Assembly: GCA_031271065.1 (NCBI GenBank)
Contig: JAISWP010000069.1
Span: 1 to 17,363, forward strand
DNA from: Synergistaceae bacterium
GTDB taxonomy: Bacteria > Synergistota > Synergistia > Synergistales > Synergistaceae
Direction: 5' to 3'
Length of the DNA stretch: 17,363 bases
Shown here: positions 1 through 7,394 of the stretch, piece after piece
Layout of the letters: the number at the start of each line of letters is the position of its first letter
Position numbering within the stretch: position 1 is the first letter of the stretch
Translations under genes and position numbers: made by a program
The notes under the pieces: generated by a model
Database searches by the model: none
Told to the model about the DNA's origin: nothing
The model's input: the letters and a program-made list of their open reading frames with translations, nothing else

Positions 1-1
1 C

Positions 2-286
2 AAAGCGCGCAGGGATCTGATGGTCGGCATGCTTTCCAAAATAAACGGCGTCGATGTTCCGACGCCGGAAGGCGCCTTTTACGTGTTCCCGAGCATAAAG
101 GGGCTCGGCGTGCCGTCGCCGGAATTTTGCGCCAGGCTGCTCGAGGCCACAGGGGTCGCCACGGTTCCGGGACAGCCGTTCGGGGCGGAGGACGGCTATA
201 TGAGGATGACGTACTGCAGGCCGGCAGGCGAGATAAAAGAGGCGCTCTCACGTATGGGGGACTTCGTGTCGGCCCTGACCCGGTAG
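2..286 (+). CDS. PLP-dependent aminotransferase (aspartate aminotransferase family), C-terminal fragment
   Basis: The left edge cuts this gene. About 94 C-terminal residues remain, read in frame from base 2 to a TAG stop at 284-286. The peptide matches the small C-terminal domain of class I/II aminotransferases: an RRDLMVGML helix, then the strand segment TPEGAFYVFP, then GYMRMTYC. In this family the Arg of GYMRMTYC corresponds to the residue that binds the substrate alpha-carboxylate. The enzyme would be a cytoplasmic transaminase moving amino groups to 2-oxoglutarate. The PLP lysine and the specificity residues lie outside the window, so aspartate, aromatic and alanine-type enzymes cannot be separated. 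A terminator-like hairpin follows 30 nt after the stop, so this is probably the last gene of its transcript. Confidence 0.88.
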   Translation, partial: KARRDLMVGMLSKINGVDVPTPEGAFYVFPSIKGLGVPSPEFCARLLEATGVATVPGQPFGAEDGYMRMTYCRPAGEIKEALSRMGDFVSALTR

Positions 287-316
287 GTTTCCAGACGCCG
301 GTACGGACGGCATGGT

Positions 317-357
317 AACGCGGCGGGTGCGATATCCCTCCGCGTTCTGCGTTTTCT
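317..357 (+). terminator. Probable rho-independent terminator after the aminotransferase gene
   Basis: Arms AACGCGG (317-323) and CCGCGTT (340-346) are perfectly complementary. After one mismatch the stem continues with GGG (325-327) paired to CCC (336-338), around an 8-nt loop. A short T-rich tract (GTTTTCT, 351-357) follows a few bases later. The stem is strong and correctly placed, but the T tract is short and slightly displaced, so its efficiency is uncertain. Confidence 0.5.
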
Positions 358-397
358 GACGTGTCTGCGTACATCCGCAGTGAGCGGATATGCGGGG

Positions 398-432
398 TTA
401 AATCAAACCCGCAGGACGCGAGTTTGATTTGG
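398..432. repeat. Large imperfect inverted repeat upstream of the moxR promoter
   Basis: AAATCAAAC (400-408) pairs perfectly with GTTTGATTT (422-430). After one C/A mismatch, CGC (410-412) pairs with GCG (418-420) around a 5-nt loop, and two T-G wobbles could extend the base. No T tract follows on the + strand. The dyad ends about 13 bp before the -35 box at 443, so it could be a terminator remnant, an operator or an RNA hairpin. The sequence does not decide between these. Confidence 0.4.
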
Positions 433-442
433 AATAATACGA

Positions 443-471
443 TTGACGCAATTATGAGATAAGATTATAAG
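443..471 (+). promoter_or_regulatory. Sigma-70-type promoter for the moxR operon
   Basis: TTGACG (443-448) and TATAAG (466-471) are separated by 17 bp; each hexamer matches the consensus at five of six positions. The surrounding bases are markedly AT-rich compared with the rest of the window. Transcription would start near 478, giving a leader of only about 20 nt before the moxR start codon. Confidence 0.65.
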
Positions 472-486
472 ATAAAAGTTTATACC

Positions 487-492
487 CTGGAG
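487..492 (+). promoter_or_regulatory. Ribosome binding site fixing the moxR start
   Basis: CTGGAG lies 8 nt before ATG 501. An in-frame GTG at 492 overlaps this element and could not use it, which favours the ATG. Confidence 0.55.
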
Positions 493-500
493 TGTGTTGT

Positions 501-1436
501 ATGATTAGTTTTGATATAAAAAATAATTTGATAAAACAGGCTATGGAACGTCTGGAGGAGGTCCTGCACGGCAAGAGCGGCGTGATGATGCGCGTAATGG
601 TCTGCGTCTTTTCGGGAGGGCATATACTGCTGGAGGACATTCCCGGTCTCGGCAAGACTACAGTGGCTCTGGCGGCGGCCCGGGTGCTGGGGCTCACTTT
701 CGGAAGGGTGCAGTGCACCAACGATCTACTGCCGACCGACGTCACGGGACTCAATATCTTCAGGGCCGAAAAAGGGATTTTCGAGTTTCACCCCGGCCCC
801 ATATTTAACAATCTGGTGCTCGTGGACGAGATAAACAGGGCTACCCCTAAGACTCAGAGCGCGCTGCTCGAAGCTATGGGGGAGGAACAGACCACCATCG
901 ACGGCGTGACGTACAGAATGGCGTCTCCTTTCATAGTCGCCGCCACCCAGAATCCCATAGAGCATTCCGGAACCTTTCCCCTTCCTGAATCCCAGATGGA
1001 CAGGTTCATGATCAAGGCCGCCGTAGGCTACCCGGACAGGGATTCGGAGCGCGGTATACTGCGCTCGGGCAGTCAGAAGGAGATGATAGAGAATCTGGCC
1101 CCGGTATTCACCGCGGACGACGTTGCGGCGTGTCAGAGGTATATCTCAAACGAGGTCGTCATATCCGATAAGATACTCGATTATGTGCTGACGATATCTG
1201 ACGCCACCAGGCGTCACCCGATGGTGGAAACCGGCATTTCTACCAGGGGCGCTATGGTGCTCTGCCGCGCCGCGAAATGCACGGCCTGGATGAGGGGGAG
1301 GGACTATGTGGTTCCCGAGGACGTCAAGCTGTTCGCGCATGACATATTGTCCCACAGGCTGCAGATGATTTCGAAATCGGGAGACGACGCCCGTAATCTG
1401 ATTTCCTCGATCCTTGCTGAGACCCCGGTACCATGA
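501..1436 (+). CDS. MoxR-family AAA+ ATPase
   Basis: The 311-residue product is a cytoplasmic MoxR-type AAA+ ATPase, a family thought to act as chaperones that assemble or activate partner proteins, often with DUF58 or VWA-domain partners. Walker A (GLGKTT) is near residues 49-54, Walker B (LVLVDE) near 105-110, sensor 1 (ATQNP) near 148-152, and the arginine finger is in SQMDRF near 165-169. The C-terminal lid has the family pattern around GISTRGAMVL. Length is typical. ATG 501 was chosen for its ribosome binding site. The stop overlaps the next start as ATGA (1433-1436), so this gene and the DUF58 gene are translationally coupled. Family assignment is firm; the client protein is unknown. 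Confidence 0.95.
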   Translation: MISFDIKNNLIKQAMERLEEVLHGKSGVMMRVMVCVFSGGHILLEDIPGLGKTTVALAAARVLGLTFGRVQCTNDLLPTDVTGLNIFRAEKGIFEFHPGPIFNNLVLVDEINRATPKTQSALLEAMGEEQTTIDGVTYRMASPFIVAATQNPIEHSGTFPLPESQMDRFMIKAAVGYPDRDSERGILRSGSQKEMIENLAPVFTADDVAACQRYISNEVVISDKILDYVLTISDATRRHPMVETGISTRGAMVLCRAAKCTAWMRGRDYVVPEDVKLFAHDILSHRLQMISKSGDDARNLISSILAETPVP

Positions 1437-2305
1437 AGGTTATAACTGTGCACAGAGCGGGCATGATCTATATAGTCATGTCCATAGCCTTGGGACTGCT
1501 GGCCATAAACGTTGGCAGCAACTTCCATTATCTCGCCGCCTCCGCGTTCCTGGGCTATATGCTGGCTTCCGGCATAGCCGGGCGGCGCAATATACGGAAG
1601 GCCTCCGTGACCGTGTCGTTTCCGGACGAGATATACGCGCGGACGCCTTTCCTTCTGACCGTAAACGTCACTAACACCGGCAGGCCGCCCATATTTCTCA
1701 TAGACGTGCGGGTCGGGACGCGTCACGCTTTTTTCCCCGCGGTGCAGCCCGGCGAGACGGTCTCGTCCCCGGTGATGTTCGCAATCGAGTCCCGCGGGAC
1801 GCACGAAGTGAGCGGCATCGAATTGTCGTCCTCCTATCCCTTTAATTTTTTCACCCGATACTGGCCTGTCAAATTCAGGGGGAGCGTCACCGTGTTTCCG
1901 GCGCCCGTCCGGGCGAACCGCAGAGACGCGCGCCTCTGGCTCCAGGACGGGGAAGATGACGGACGCGCGGGCAGGGACGACTCCGACAGAGAGATGATAG
2001 GGGTGCGTCCTTATGCGGAGGGAGATCCCATGAGGGTGATCCACTGGAAATCGACGGCCCGCACCGGGCGTCTCAGTTCGCGTCTCTATGACCGGGACGG
2101 GGACGGCGGAGTGAGGATCATAGACCTGGACTCGCTGGTGTCTGCCGGGATAGAATCGGGCTTGTCCCTGGCGTCCCACGAAATTTCGAACTCCGTCAAA
2201 TCCGGCTCTCCCATAGGGATGTCAGACCGGGGGCGCCTTTGGGCGCCGTCGTCCGCGAGAGCCGACAAGCTGTCCATGCTGACGCATCTTGCCCTCTATG
2301 AGTGA
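1433..2305 (+). CDS. DUF58 domain-containing membrane protein
   Basis: The 290-residue product has two hydrophobic segments near residues 10-25 and 31-48, which would anchor it in the inner membrane. A beta-rich stretch follows, then the diagnostic DUF58 motif near residues 180-205 (GVRPYAEGDPMRVIHWKSTAR), close to the usual GDxxRxIHWKxTAR pattern. DUF58 proteins are nearly always encoded with MoxR ATPases and transglutaminase-like membrane proteins, exactly as here, and are presumed to be the MoxR client or adaptor. The biochemical role is not established. The start forms an ATGA overlap with moxR, and the 3' end overlaps the transglutaminase gene by 8 bp. Confidence 0.92.
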   Translation: MKVITVHRAGMIYIVMSIALGLLAINVGSNFHYLAASAFLGYMLASGIAGRRNIRKASVTVSFPDEIYARTPFLLTVNVTNTGRPPIFLIDVRVGTRHAFFPAVQPGETVSSPVMFAIESRGTHEVSGIELSSSYPFNFFTRYWPVKFRGSVTVFPAPVRANRRDARLWLQDGEDDGRAGRDDSDREMIGVRPYAEGDPMRVIHWKSTARTGRLSSRLYDRDGDGGVRIIDLDSLVSAGIESGLSLASHEISNSVKSGSPIGMSDRGRLWAPSSARADKLSMLTHLALYE

Positions 2306-4295
2306 CCGTGCCGTTCCTTTGAGAGAGCTTATACTGGGCTGTACGATCCTGCTGTGCGCGGCGGCCCTCTATGCCGGAGTCCGCTTGATCGAACCCGTCT
2401 ATACGGTCCTCTATGCTGTTCTGACGGCGGTCGGGGTGTTTATCGACCGGACGGGCCGGAGGCATCCTCCCAGGCTGCTTCTCAATATCGTTTCGATCTG
2501 CGTACTGGCGGCTTCGGTGATGAGGATGAGGCCGAGCACCTTCATAGCCGTTTTCACTGAAGCCATACTGTTGATGACAGCGGTGAAAATGCTCGAGGAA
2601 AAGAGCTCCCGGGATTATTTCCAGATCACGGCTCTCTCTGTATTCGCTGTGATAATCGCGTCGGTGGACGCCTCAGACGTGTCCTTCCTGTACTGCTGTG
2701 CGGTCATAAGCGTGCTTGCGTGCTATGAGCTGATTCTCGCAGCATGGCTGGCCCGCAGCCCCGATTCGTCCCTCTCGATCAAAGAGCTTCTCCAGGTGTT
2801 CGGGAGATCCCTCGTTATCTGGGCGATGATGCTGCCGCTCTGTTTTCTGCTGTTTTTCTCGGCTCCCCGCGCCAGGCTCACGCTGGGACGGCTGCAGATG
2901 GCCAGAGGGCAGGATAACAGGGTCGGTTTCAGCGATCATATCAGACTGGGCTCGGTCCGGGCGATAAAAGAGGACAATTCCCTCGCGTTTCGCGCCATCA
3001 TGCCGCCTGTCGCCCCGAAGTATCTGTATTGGAGGGGAATAGTGCTGGATTATTTCGACGGAGAAACCTGGTCTGCCAGGAGAATGAGGGAAAACTCGGC
3101 CGTTCAGGCGCCGCCCGGAAATGAAACGGTCAGGCAGGATATATTCATGGAGAACATCGGGTACATGAGGGCGATATTCGCCCTGGACGTGCCTGTATCC
3201 ACGAATACCCCGGGCGTCATGCCGGCGGGGGACGGCGTGTTCGTGAACGTCAATTTCAGGGAGAGGGTGAAAAGTTACTCCGTCGTCTCGTCTCTTTCCG
3301 ACAGGGTGATCCCATCGTCGGGGAATATCCAGATGAACCGCTATACGAACCTCCCGCCGGACTTCAGCCCCGCCATAGAAGATCTGGCCCGCTCCATAGT
3401 CTTTGGGCTGAGCGATGAGGAGAAACCGGAGGCTGTCATGGGCCGCCTCCTCTCTCCCGAGTACTCGTACACCATATCGGACCTGCCTGTTTCTTCAAGG
3501 CCTCTCGATGATTTCATCTTCACGTGGAAAAAGGGAAACTGCGAATATTTCGCCTGCGCTATGGCGGTCATGCTGCGCATGACCGGAGTCCCCGCCAGAT
3601 TGGTGGCTGGCTACCGCGGAGGAGTGTACAACGACAGCGGCGGGTACTACATGGTCAGTCAGTCCAGCGCCCATGTATGGGTCGAGGCGTGGAGCGGGAA
3701 GGAAGGCGCGTGGATAAGGTACAACCCCACGCCCGCTTCCGCCGAAGGAGAGGGAGGCGCGGACGATAGCGCCGGTTACGGGCTTTTGAGCATGTACATC
3801 GATTACATCAACTATCAGCTCTCCAGGGCGTTTCTGGAGTACGGCAGCGACACGCAGCAGCATATAATCGAGGCTGTGAGGGAGATATTTTCCAGCCCGG
3901 GATACGCCCTGGCCTCCGCTTTCGAAGCGCTCCCTGACGCCGGTTCCGCTTACGGAGCCGCGGCCGCTGCTGTATCGGCCTCGCTGCTCGTCGTTTTTGT
4001 GAAGTACCGCGGCTGTTTCCGGGCAAGAGGGAAATTTTCCCGGGAGGAAGCGCTCCGCGAAAAGTTCCTTGCGGCGATGAGGCGCTGCGGTTTCGAGAAA
4101 AAGGTCAGCGAAGGGCTGGAAGAATTCGTCGGGTCGGTCCGCGAGTCGGACCGCTCAGGCGAGATATATCAGGCAGCTTCCGAATTCGTCTCGTGCTTTG
4201 AAAAGATTTACTACAGGGACCTGAACATGACCGGCGAGGAAAACCGCCGCCTGCGGGATATATTGGCCCGCATCGCCGGAAAATCCCGCCGGTGA
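2298..4295 (+). CDS. TgpA-like membrane transglutaminase (DUF3488 + transglutaminase-like core)
   Basis: The 665-residue product starts with about six hydrophobic helices (residues 11-190), the DUF3488-type region. A domain with LYWRGIVLDYFDGETW follows, then a transglutaminase-like core near residues 400-480 and one more hydrophobic segment near 556-574 before a cytoplasmic tail. In the core, Cys415 (KGNCEYFACA) and His459 (SSAHVWVEAW) are present, but the third triad position is Asn476 (WIRYNPTP) where the family normally has Asp (DPTP). The core should face outside the membrane and act as a cysteine transamidase or protease on envelope substrates, so catalysis may be altered. ATG 2298 overlaps the DUF58 stop by 8 bp; TTG 2289 is an in-frame alternative. 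It completes the moxR-DUF58-tgpA operon. Confidence 0.9.
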   Translation: MSDRAVPLRELILGCTILLCAAALYAGVRLIEPVYTVLYAVLTAVGVFIDRTGRRHPPRLLLNIVSICVLAASVMRMRPSTFIAVFTEAILLMTAVKMLEEKSSRDYFQITALSVFAVIIASVDASDVSFLYCCAVISVLACYELILAAWLARSPDSSLSIKELLQVFGRSLVIWAMMLPLCFLLFFSAPRARLTLGRLQMARGQDNRVGFSDHIRLGSVRAIKEDNSLAFRAIMPPVAPKYLYWRGIVLDYFDGETWSARRMRENSAVQAPPGNETVRQDIFMENIGYMRAIFALDVPVSTNTPGVMPAGDGVFVNVNFRERVKSYSVVSSLSDRVIPSSGNIQMNRYTNLPPDFSPAIEDLARSIVFGLSDEEKPEAVMGRLLSPEYSYTISDLPVSSRPLDDFIFTWKKGNCEYFACAMAVMLRMTGVPARLVAGYRGGVYNDSGGYYMVSQSSAHVWVEAWSGKEGAWIRYNPTPASAEGEGGADDSAGYGLLSMYIDYINYQLSRAFLEYGSDTQQHIIEAVREIFSSPGYALASAFEALPDAGSAYGAAAAAVSASLLVVFVKYRGCFRARGKFSREEALREKFLAAMRRCGFEKKVSEGLEEFVGSVRESDRSGEIYQAASEFVSCFEKIYYRDLNMTGEENRRLRDILARIAGKSRR

Positions 4296-4320
4296 CGGCG
4301 GCGCAGTCCGGCCCGCCGTC
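4294..4320 (+). terminator. GC-rich hairpin at the end of the transglutaminase gene, possible weak terminator
   Basis: GACGGCGG (4294-4301) and CCGCCGTC (4313-4320) form a perfect 8-bp stem with an 11-nt loop, beginning inside the stop codon. No T tract follows. It may end the moxR operon inefficiently or simply protect the 3' end. Confidence 0.33.
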
Positions 4321-4342
4321 CCGTGTTTGCGTACGGCATCTG

Positions 4343-4370
4343 TTGCGCGATGGTCGATAACTGTTAAAAT
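4343..4370 (+). promoter_or_regulatory. Candidate promoter for the def-fmt operon
   Basis: TTGCGC (4343-4348) and TAAAAT (4365-4370) are separated by 16 bp, within an AT-rich patch between two GC-rich genes. The -10 is good (5 of 6) and the -35 moderate (4 of 6). Transcription would start near 4377, about 30 nt before the def ATG. Confidence 0.5.
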
Positions 4371-4407
4371 AAGGAAAATAAATTAGTGTCGGGGGAGATA
4401 TCTTTTT

Positions 4408-4899
4408 ATGGCAATATTGGATATACTGGTCTATCCTGATCCGGCGCTTCGGGCGGAGTGCTCGGATGTCACGGAGTTCGGCGATAAATTGAAAAAACTG
4501 GTCACGGACATGTTTGAGACGATGTATCTCGCGAAAGGCGTGGGGCTCGCCGCTCCTCAGGTGGGTATCCCCCTGAGGATGTTCGTGGCGGATTGGAATG
4601 GAGACCGTCACGTCATAATAAATCCCGAAATATATTCGTCCGAGGGGGCGGAGCGGAGCGACGAGGGCTGCCTGAGCTTCCCCGGCATCTACGAAGATGT
4701 GACGAGGCCGGAAAAGATAAGCATCCGATACAGAGATGAAAACGGCGATCATCACGACGCCGCCGCGGAGGGTTTTTTGGCGAGGGTGTTCGCTCACGAG
4801 ACGGACCATCTCAACGGCAGACTCATGATAGATCATCTCTCGGCTCTGAAGCGGACATATCTGCGGAAGAAGCTGGAGAAGAAGGTCCGTTCGGCTTGA
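4408..4899 (+). CDS. def: Peptide deformylase
   Basis: The 163-residue cytoplasmic metalloenzyme removes the formyl group from the N-terminal methionine of nascent proteins. All three family motifs are present: GVGLAAPQ (residues 44-51), EGCLS (86-90, with metal ligand Cys88) and HETDH (130-134, with His130 and His134 as metal ligands and Glu131 catalytic). The residue before HETDH is Ala where many deformylases have Gln. Length is normal. GGGGGAG at 4391-4397 lies about 10 nt before the ATG. The stop overlaps the fmt start by one base (TGATG), coupling removal of the formyl group to the enzyme that adds it. Confidence 0.97.
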   Translation: MAILDILVYPDPALRAECSDVTEFGDKLKKLVTDMFETMYLAKGVGLAAPQVGIPLRMFVADWNGDRHVIINPEIYSSEGAERSDEGCLSFPGIYEDVTRPEKISIRYRDENGDHHDAAAEGFLARVFAHETDHLNGRLMIDHLSALKRTYLRKKLEKKVRSA

Positions 4900-5840
4900 T
4901 GTCCCGCAGCGGCCTGAAATACGCGTATTTCGGGACGGGCGTGTTCGCGGCGAGATGTCTGGAGCTGCTGTCCGAATGGACCGAGCCCTCTTGGGTGGTG
5001 ACGCCGCCGCCGCGGCGTTCCGGCAGAGGAGGCGCCGTCACGCGCACTCCGGTGGGCAGGCTGGTCTCCTCCAAAGGATGGGACATACCGCTGGTTGAGA
5101 CCGACGCTGCTTCCGCGGACCCGGCGGTTCTGGATTGCCTGGAAAGCGTCCCGGTCGACTTAGCGTTTGCGGTGGATTTCGGGCAGTTCATAAAAGGACC
5201 GCTTTTATACATCGGGGCGGGCTGTCTTAACATACATCCGTCCATGCTGCCCCTTTACCGGGGCGCCGCTCCTCTGCAGAGGGCGCTGATGGACGGAGCG
5301 AAGGAGACGGGAGTCACTGTGTTCAGGCTAGACTCGGGAATGGATTCCGGGCCGGTCCTCCTGCAGAAAAGTATAGAGATCGGCGGCGAGGATGATTTCG
5401 GATCGCTTCGGGAGCAGAGCGCCGTGTCGGGAGTCAGGGCTTTTACGGAGTTTGCGCGGGTCAGCCCCATAGAGGAGTGGAATTTCACTCCCCAGGACGG
5501 GTCGTCCGCCACATCCGCCCCGAAGGTGTCGAGCGGCGAGGAGCGCATAGACTGGAGACGCCCGGCTTTCGAGATCGTCAATCTTGTCCGCGCCCTTTCT
5601 CCGAGGCCTGGAGCCTGGACGACGATGCGCGGAAAGAGGCTTTTGATATTGTCAGCCCGTGCGGCCGAAGGCGCAAGCGGCATGTCCGCCGGAGGATTGT
5701 GCTTTGACGGCGGGGTTCGGGTGAGCGCCGGAGAGGGTTCGGTGGCGCTCGTCACGGTACAGCCCGAAGGGAAAAAGCCGCTGCCAGCCGAGGCGTGGAA
5801 GAACGGGCTCAGAATGAGCGCGGAGGAATGTATGATATGA
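4899..5840 (+). CDS. fmt: Methionyl-tRNA formyltransferase
   Basis: The 313-residue enzyme transfers a formyl group from 10-formyl-tetrahydrofolate to Met-tRNA(fMet) for translation initiation. The N-terminal Rossmann-like domain carries the catalytic set Asn111 and His113 (in NIHPSMLPLYRGAAP) and Asp149 (in GMDSGPVLL). The C-terminal tRNA-binding domain begins near residue 207 and contains IVNLVRALSPRPGAW. Length matches the family. ATG 4899 overlaps the def stop by one base; an in-frame TTG lies one codon upstream but is not needed. The 3' end overlaps the Nudix gene as ATGA (5837-5840). The def-fmt pairing is a classic arrangement. Confidence 0.96.
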   Translation: MSRSGLKYAYFGTGVFAARCLELLSEWTEPSWVVTPPPRRSGRGGAVTRTPVGRLVSSKGWDIPLVETDAASADPAVLDCLESVPVDLAFAVDFGQFIKGPLLYIGAGCLNIHPSMLPLYRGAAPLQRALMDGAKETGVTVFRLDSGMDSGPVLLQKSIEIGGEDDFGSLREQSAVSGVRAFTEFARVSPIEEWNFTPQDGSSATSAPKVSSGEERIDWRRPAFEIVNLVRALSPRPGAWTTMRGKRLLILSARAAEGASGMSAGGLCFDGGVRVSAGEGSVALVTVQPEGKKPLPAEAWKNGLRMSAEECMI

Positions 5841-6415
5841 GCGAGGCCGGGGATAAAGTATATTCGGTGAACGAACTCCGGGAGGAGCGGGTGGAGAGCA
5901 GGATGATCTACGAGGGAAAGATCATCCGCCTGAGGCATGACCGGATAAAACTGCCTGACGGGAGAGTGGTGTCGCGGGAGGTCGTGGAACACGAGATGGC
6001 CGTGGTCGTGCTCGCTGAAAACGACAGGGGGGAACTGCTGATGATAAATCAGTTCAGGTATCCCGCCGGGGAGGTGCTCATGGAGCTGCCTGCCGGCATC
6101 GTCGAACGAGGCGAGGACTGCGTGACGGCCGCCGCGAGAGAGCTTCAGGAGGAGACCGGCTGGAAGCCGGGCAGGATAGCCAAGATCGGCGAATTCTACA
6201 CGTCCCCGGGTTTCTGCGACGAACTGCTGGTAATGTACTACGCTACCGATTTGGTGTGGGACAAACTGCCCCAGGATGAGGACGAGTTCATAGTTCCATG
6301 CTTCCTCTCCCCCGAAGCGGCCCTGAAACTGGCTGGCGACGGCAGGATAAGGGATGCGAAGAGTCTGTGCGGCGTTTACTGGTGGCTTCACAGAAACGCC
6401 TCCGCCAAGGGCTGA
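5837..6415 (+). CDS. Nudix hydrolase, ADP-ribose pyrophosphatase-like
   Basis: The 192-residue product has a perfect Nudix box at residues 87-109: Gly87, five residues, Glu93, seven residues, then RELQEETGW, which binds the catalytic metal ions. The segments RYPAGEVLMELPAG before the box and FYTSPGFCDE after it are typical of the ADP-ribose pyrophosphatase (NudF-like) branch, which cleaves ADP-ribose to AMP and ribose 5-phosphate. Substrate preference is inferred from those flanking segments only. ATG 5837 has GGAGG 10 nt upstream (5822-5826) and forms an ATGA overlap with fmt. An in-frame ATG at 5828 sits too close to that site. Confidence 0.92.
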   Translation: MSEAGDKVYSVNELREERVESRMIYEGKIIRLRHDRIKLPDGRVVSREVVEHEMAVVVLAENDRGELLMINQFRYPAGEVLMELPAGIVERGEDCVTAAARELQEETGWKPGRIAKIGEFYTSPGFCDELLVMYYATDLVWDKLPQDEDEFIVPCFLSPEAALKLAGDGRIRDAKSLCGVYWWLHRNASAKG

Positions 6416-6418
6416 CCG

Positions 6419-7351
6419 ATGTCCCGAATGCCTGGAAGGACGCCGCGCCCGGAGGAAGATAGAGCAGTCGGGGATTTTCTGGAGTATATGCAGTACGAAC
6501 GGTCTGCCAGCGACAACACCATAAAGGCGTATCGCGGGGATCTGGAGTCTTGGAGCGCTTTCTGCCGTGAAACCGGACGGCGGCTCTATCCCGAGACTGA
6601 GGCTGTGGACAGGTTTCTGACCCGGCTTGAAGCGTCCGGGCTGTCCTCGGGCACCCGTCAGAGAAGAGCGGCGGCGCTGTCAGCTTTCGCGAGATTTTTG
6701 ATATACGACGGTGTGATCGAATCCGCCGGCGTCATGCCGGGGATACCCAAGAGGGATAAAGTTCTTCCCGTAGTGATGACCGAAGGCGAAGTGGAGCGCA
6801 TTATCGACGGCTGCCGGGACGGCGACTCTGCTTTTGCTGTACGGGACAGGACGATGATAGAGATGGCCTACGGCTGCGGTCTCAGGGCGAGCGAGCTGGT
6901 GTCGCTGAAACTCTCCGACATCGACGAGACCGGGGGCGTGATGTATATCAGAGGCAAGGGGCGCAAGGAGCGCATAGTGCCTTATGTGGGTTCTCTGAAG
7001 GAGACGGTGAGATTTTATCTCGCCTCGTCGAGGCCGAATCTGGAAAAATTTCGGGAAGGAGGTGGCAGCAGGTCGGATTTCCTGTTTCTATCAAAGAATG
7101 GGCGTCAGATGAATCGGCGGGAACTGTGGAACATACTCCAGAAGCGCGGCAGGGCCGCCGGCGTTGCCCGCTCTCGTCTGCATCCGCATGTTCTGAGACA
7201 TTCGTTCGCCACGCATCTCCAGAGGAGGGGCATGAATCTGCGCACCCTTCAGGAACTGCTGGGACATTCGTCCATAGCTGTGACGGAGAAATACGCACAT
7301 CTCGATACGGAACTGAGGGATATCTATGACAGTTTTCACCCACGCGCATGA
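6419..7351 (+). CDS. Tyrosine recombinase, XerC/XerD family
   Basis: The 310-residue site-specific recombinase has an N-terminal SAM-like DNA-binding domain (residues 15-105) and a C-terminal catalytic domain. All catalytic residues are present: Arg156 (GCGLRASEL), Lys180 (RGKGRKERIVP), His257 and Arg260 (HPHVLRHS), His283 (LLGHSS) and nucleophile Tyr292 (TEKYAHL). Length and motifs fit the chromosomal Xer enzymes that resolve chromosome dimers at dif during division, not a phage integrase. XerC and XerD cannot be separated from sequence alone. The gene starts 3 nt after the Nudix stop with AAGGG at 6407-6411, so it is in the def-fmt operon. No dif-like 28-bp palindrome was seen nearby. Confidence 0.93.
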   Translation: MSRMPGRTPRPEEDRAVGDFLEYMQYERSASDNTIKAYRGDLESWSAFCRETGRRLYPETEAVDRFLTRLEASGLSSGTRQRRAAALSAFARFLIYDGVIESAGVMPGIPKRDKVLPVVMTEGEVERIIDGCRDGDSAFAVRDRTMIEMAYGCGLRASELVSLKLSDIDETGGVMYIRGKGRKERIVPYVGSLKETVRFYLASSRPNLEKFREGGGSRSDFLFLSKNGRQMNRRELWNILQKRGRAAGVARSRLHPHVLRHSFATHLQRRGMNLRTLQELLGHSSIAVTEKYAHLDTELRDIYDSFHPRA

Positions 7352-7394
7352 ACTGATCAAGACTATAAAGGAAGTTACAGAGGAAGGCATAAGC

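Noticed and set aside
421..500. A dif-like Xer recombination site in the AT-rich patch before moxR
   Set aside because: There is no 11-6-11 imperfect palindrome; the AT-rich bases are explained by the promoter.
1304..2179. A 291-codon minus-strand frame across moxR and the DUF58 gene
   Set aside because: It is antisense to well-supported genes, with low-complexity His/Arg/Pro-rich composition typical of a shadow frame.
4105..4836. A 243-codon minus-strand frame across the transglutaminase 3' end and def
   Set aside because: It is antisense to def, whose metal-binding motifs are intact, and has no recognisable motif of its own.
5255..6391. A 378-codon open frame on the minus strand across fmt and the Nudix gene
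   Set aside because: It lies wholly antisense to two genes with complete catalytic motifs, shows no domain pattern, and long antisense frames are expected at this GC content.
7326..7394. Upstream ATG as the start of the purine nucleoside phosphorylase
   Set aside because: It has a plausible ribosome site but would add 23 residues not typical of the family and overlap xer by 26 bp; ATG 7395 gives the usual length.
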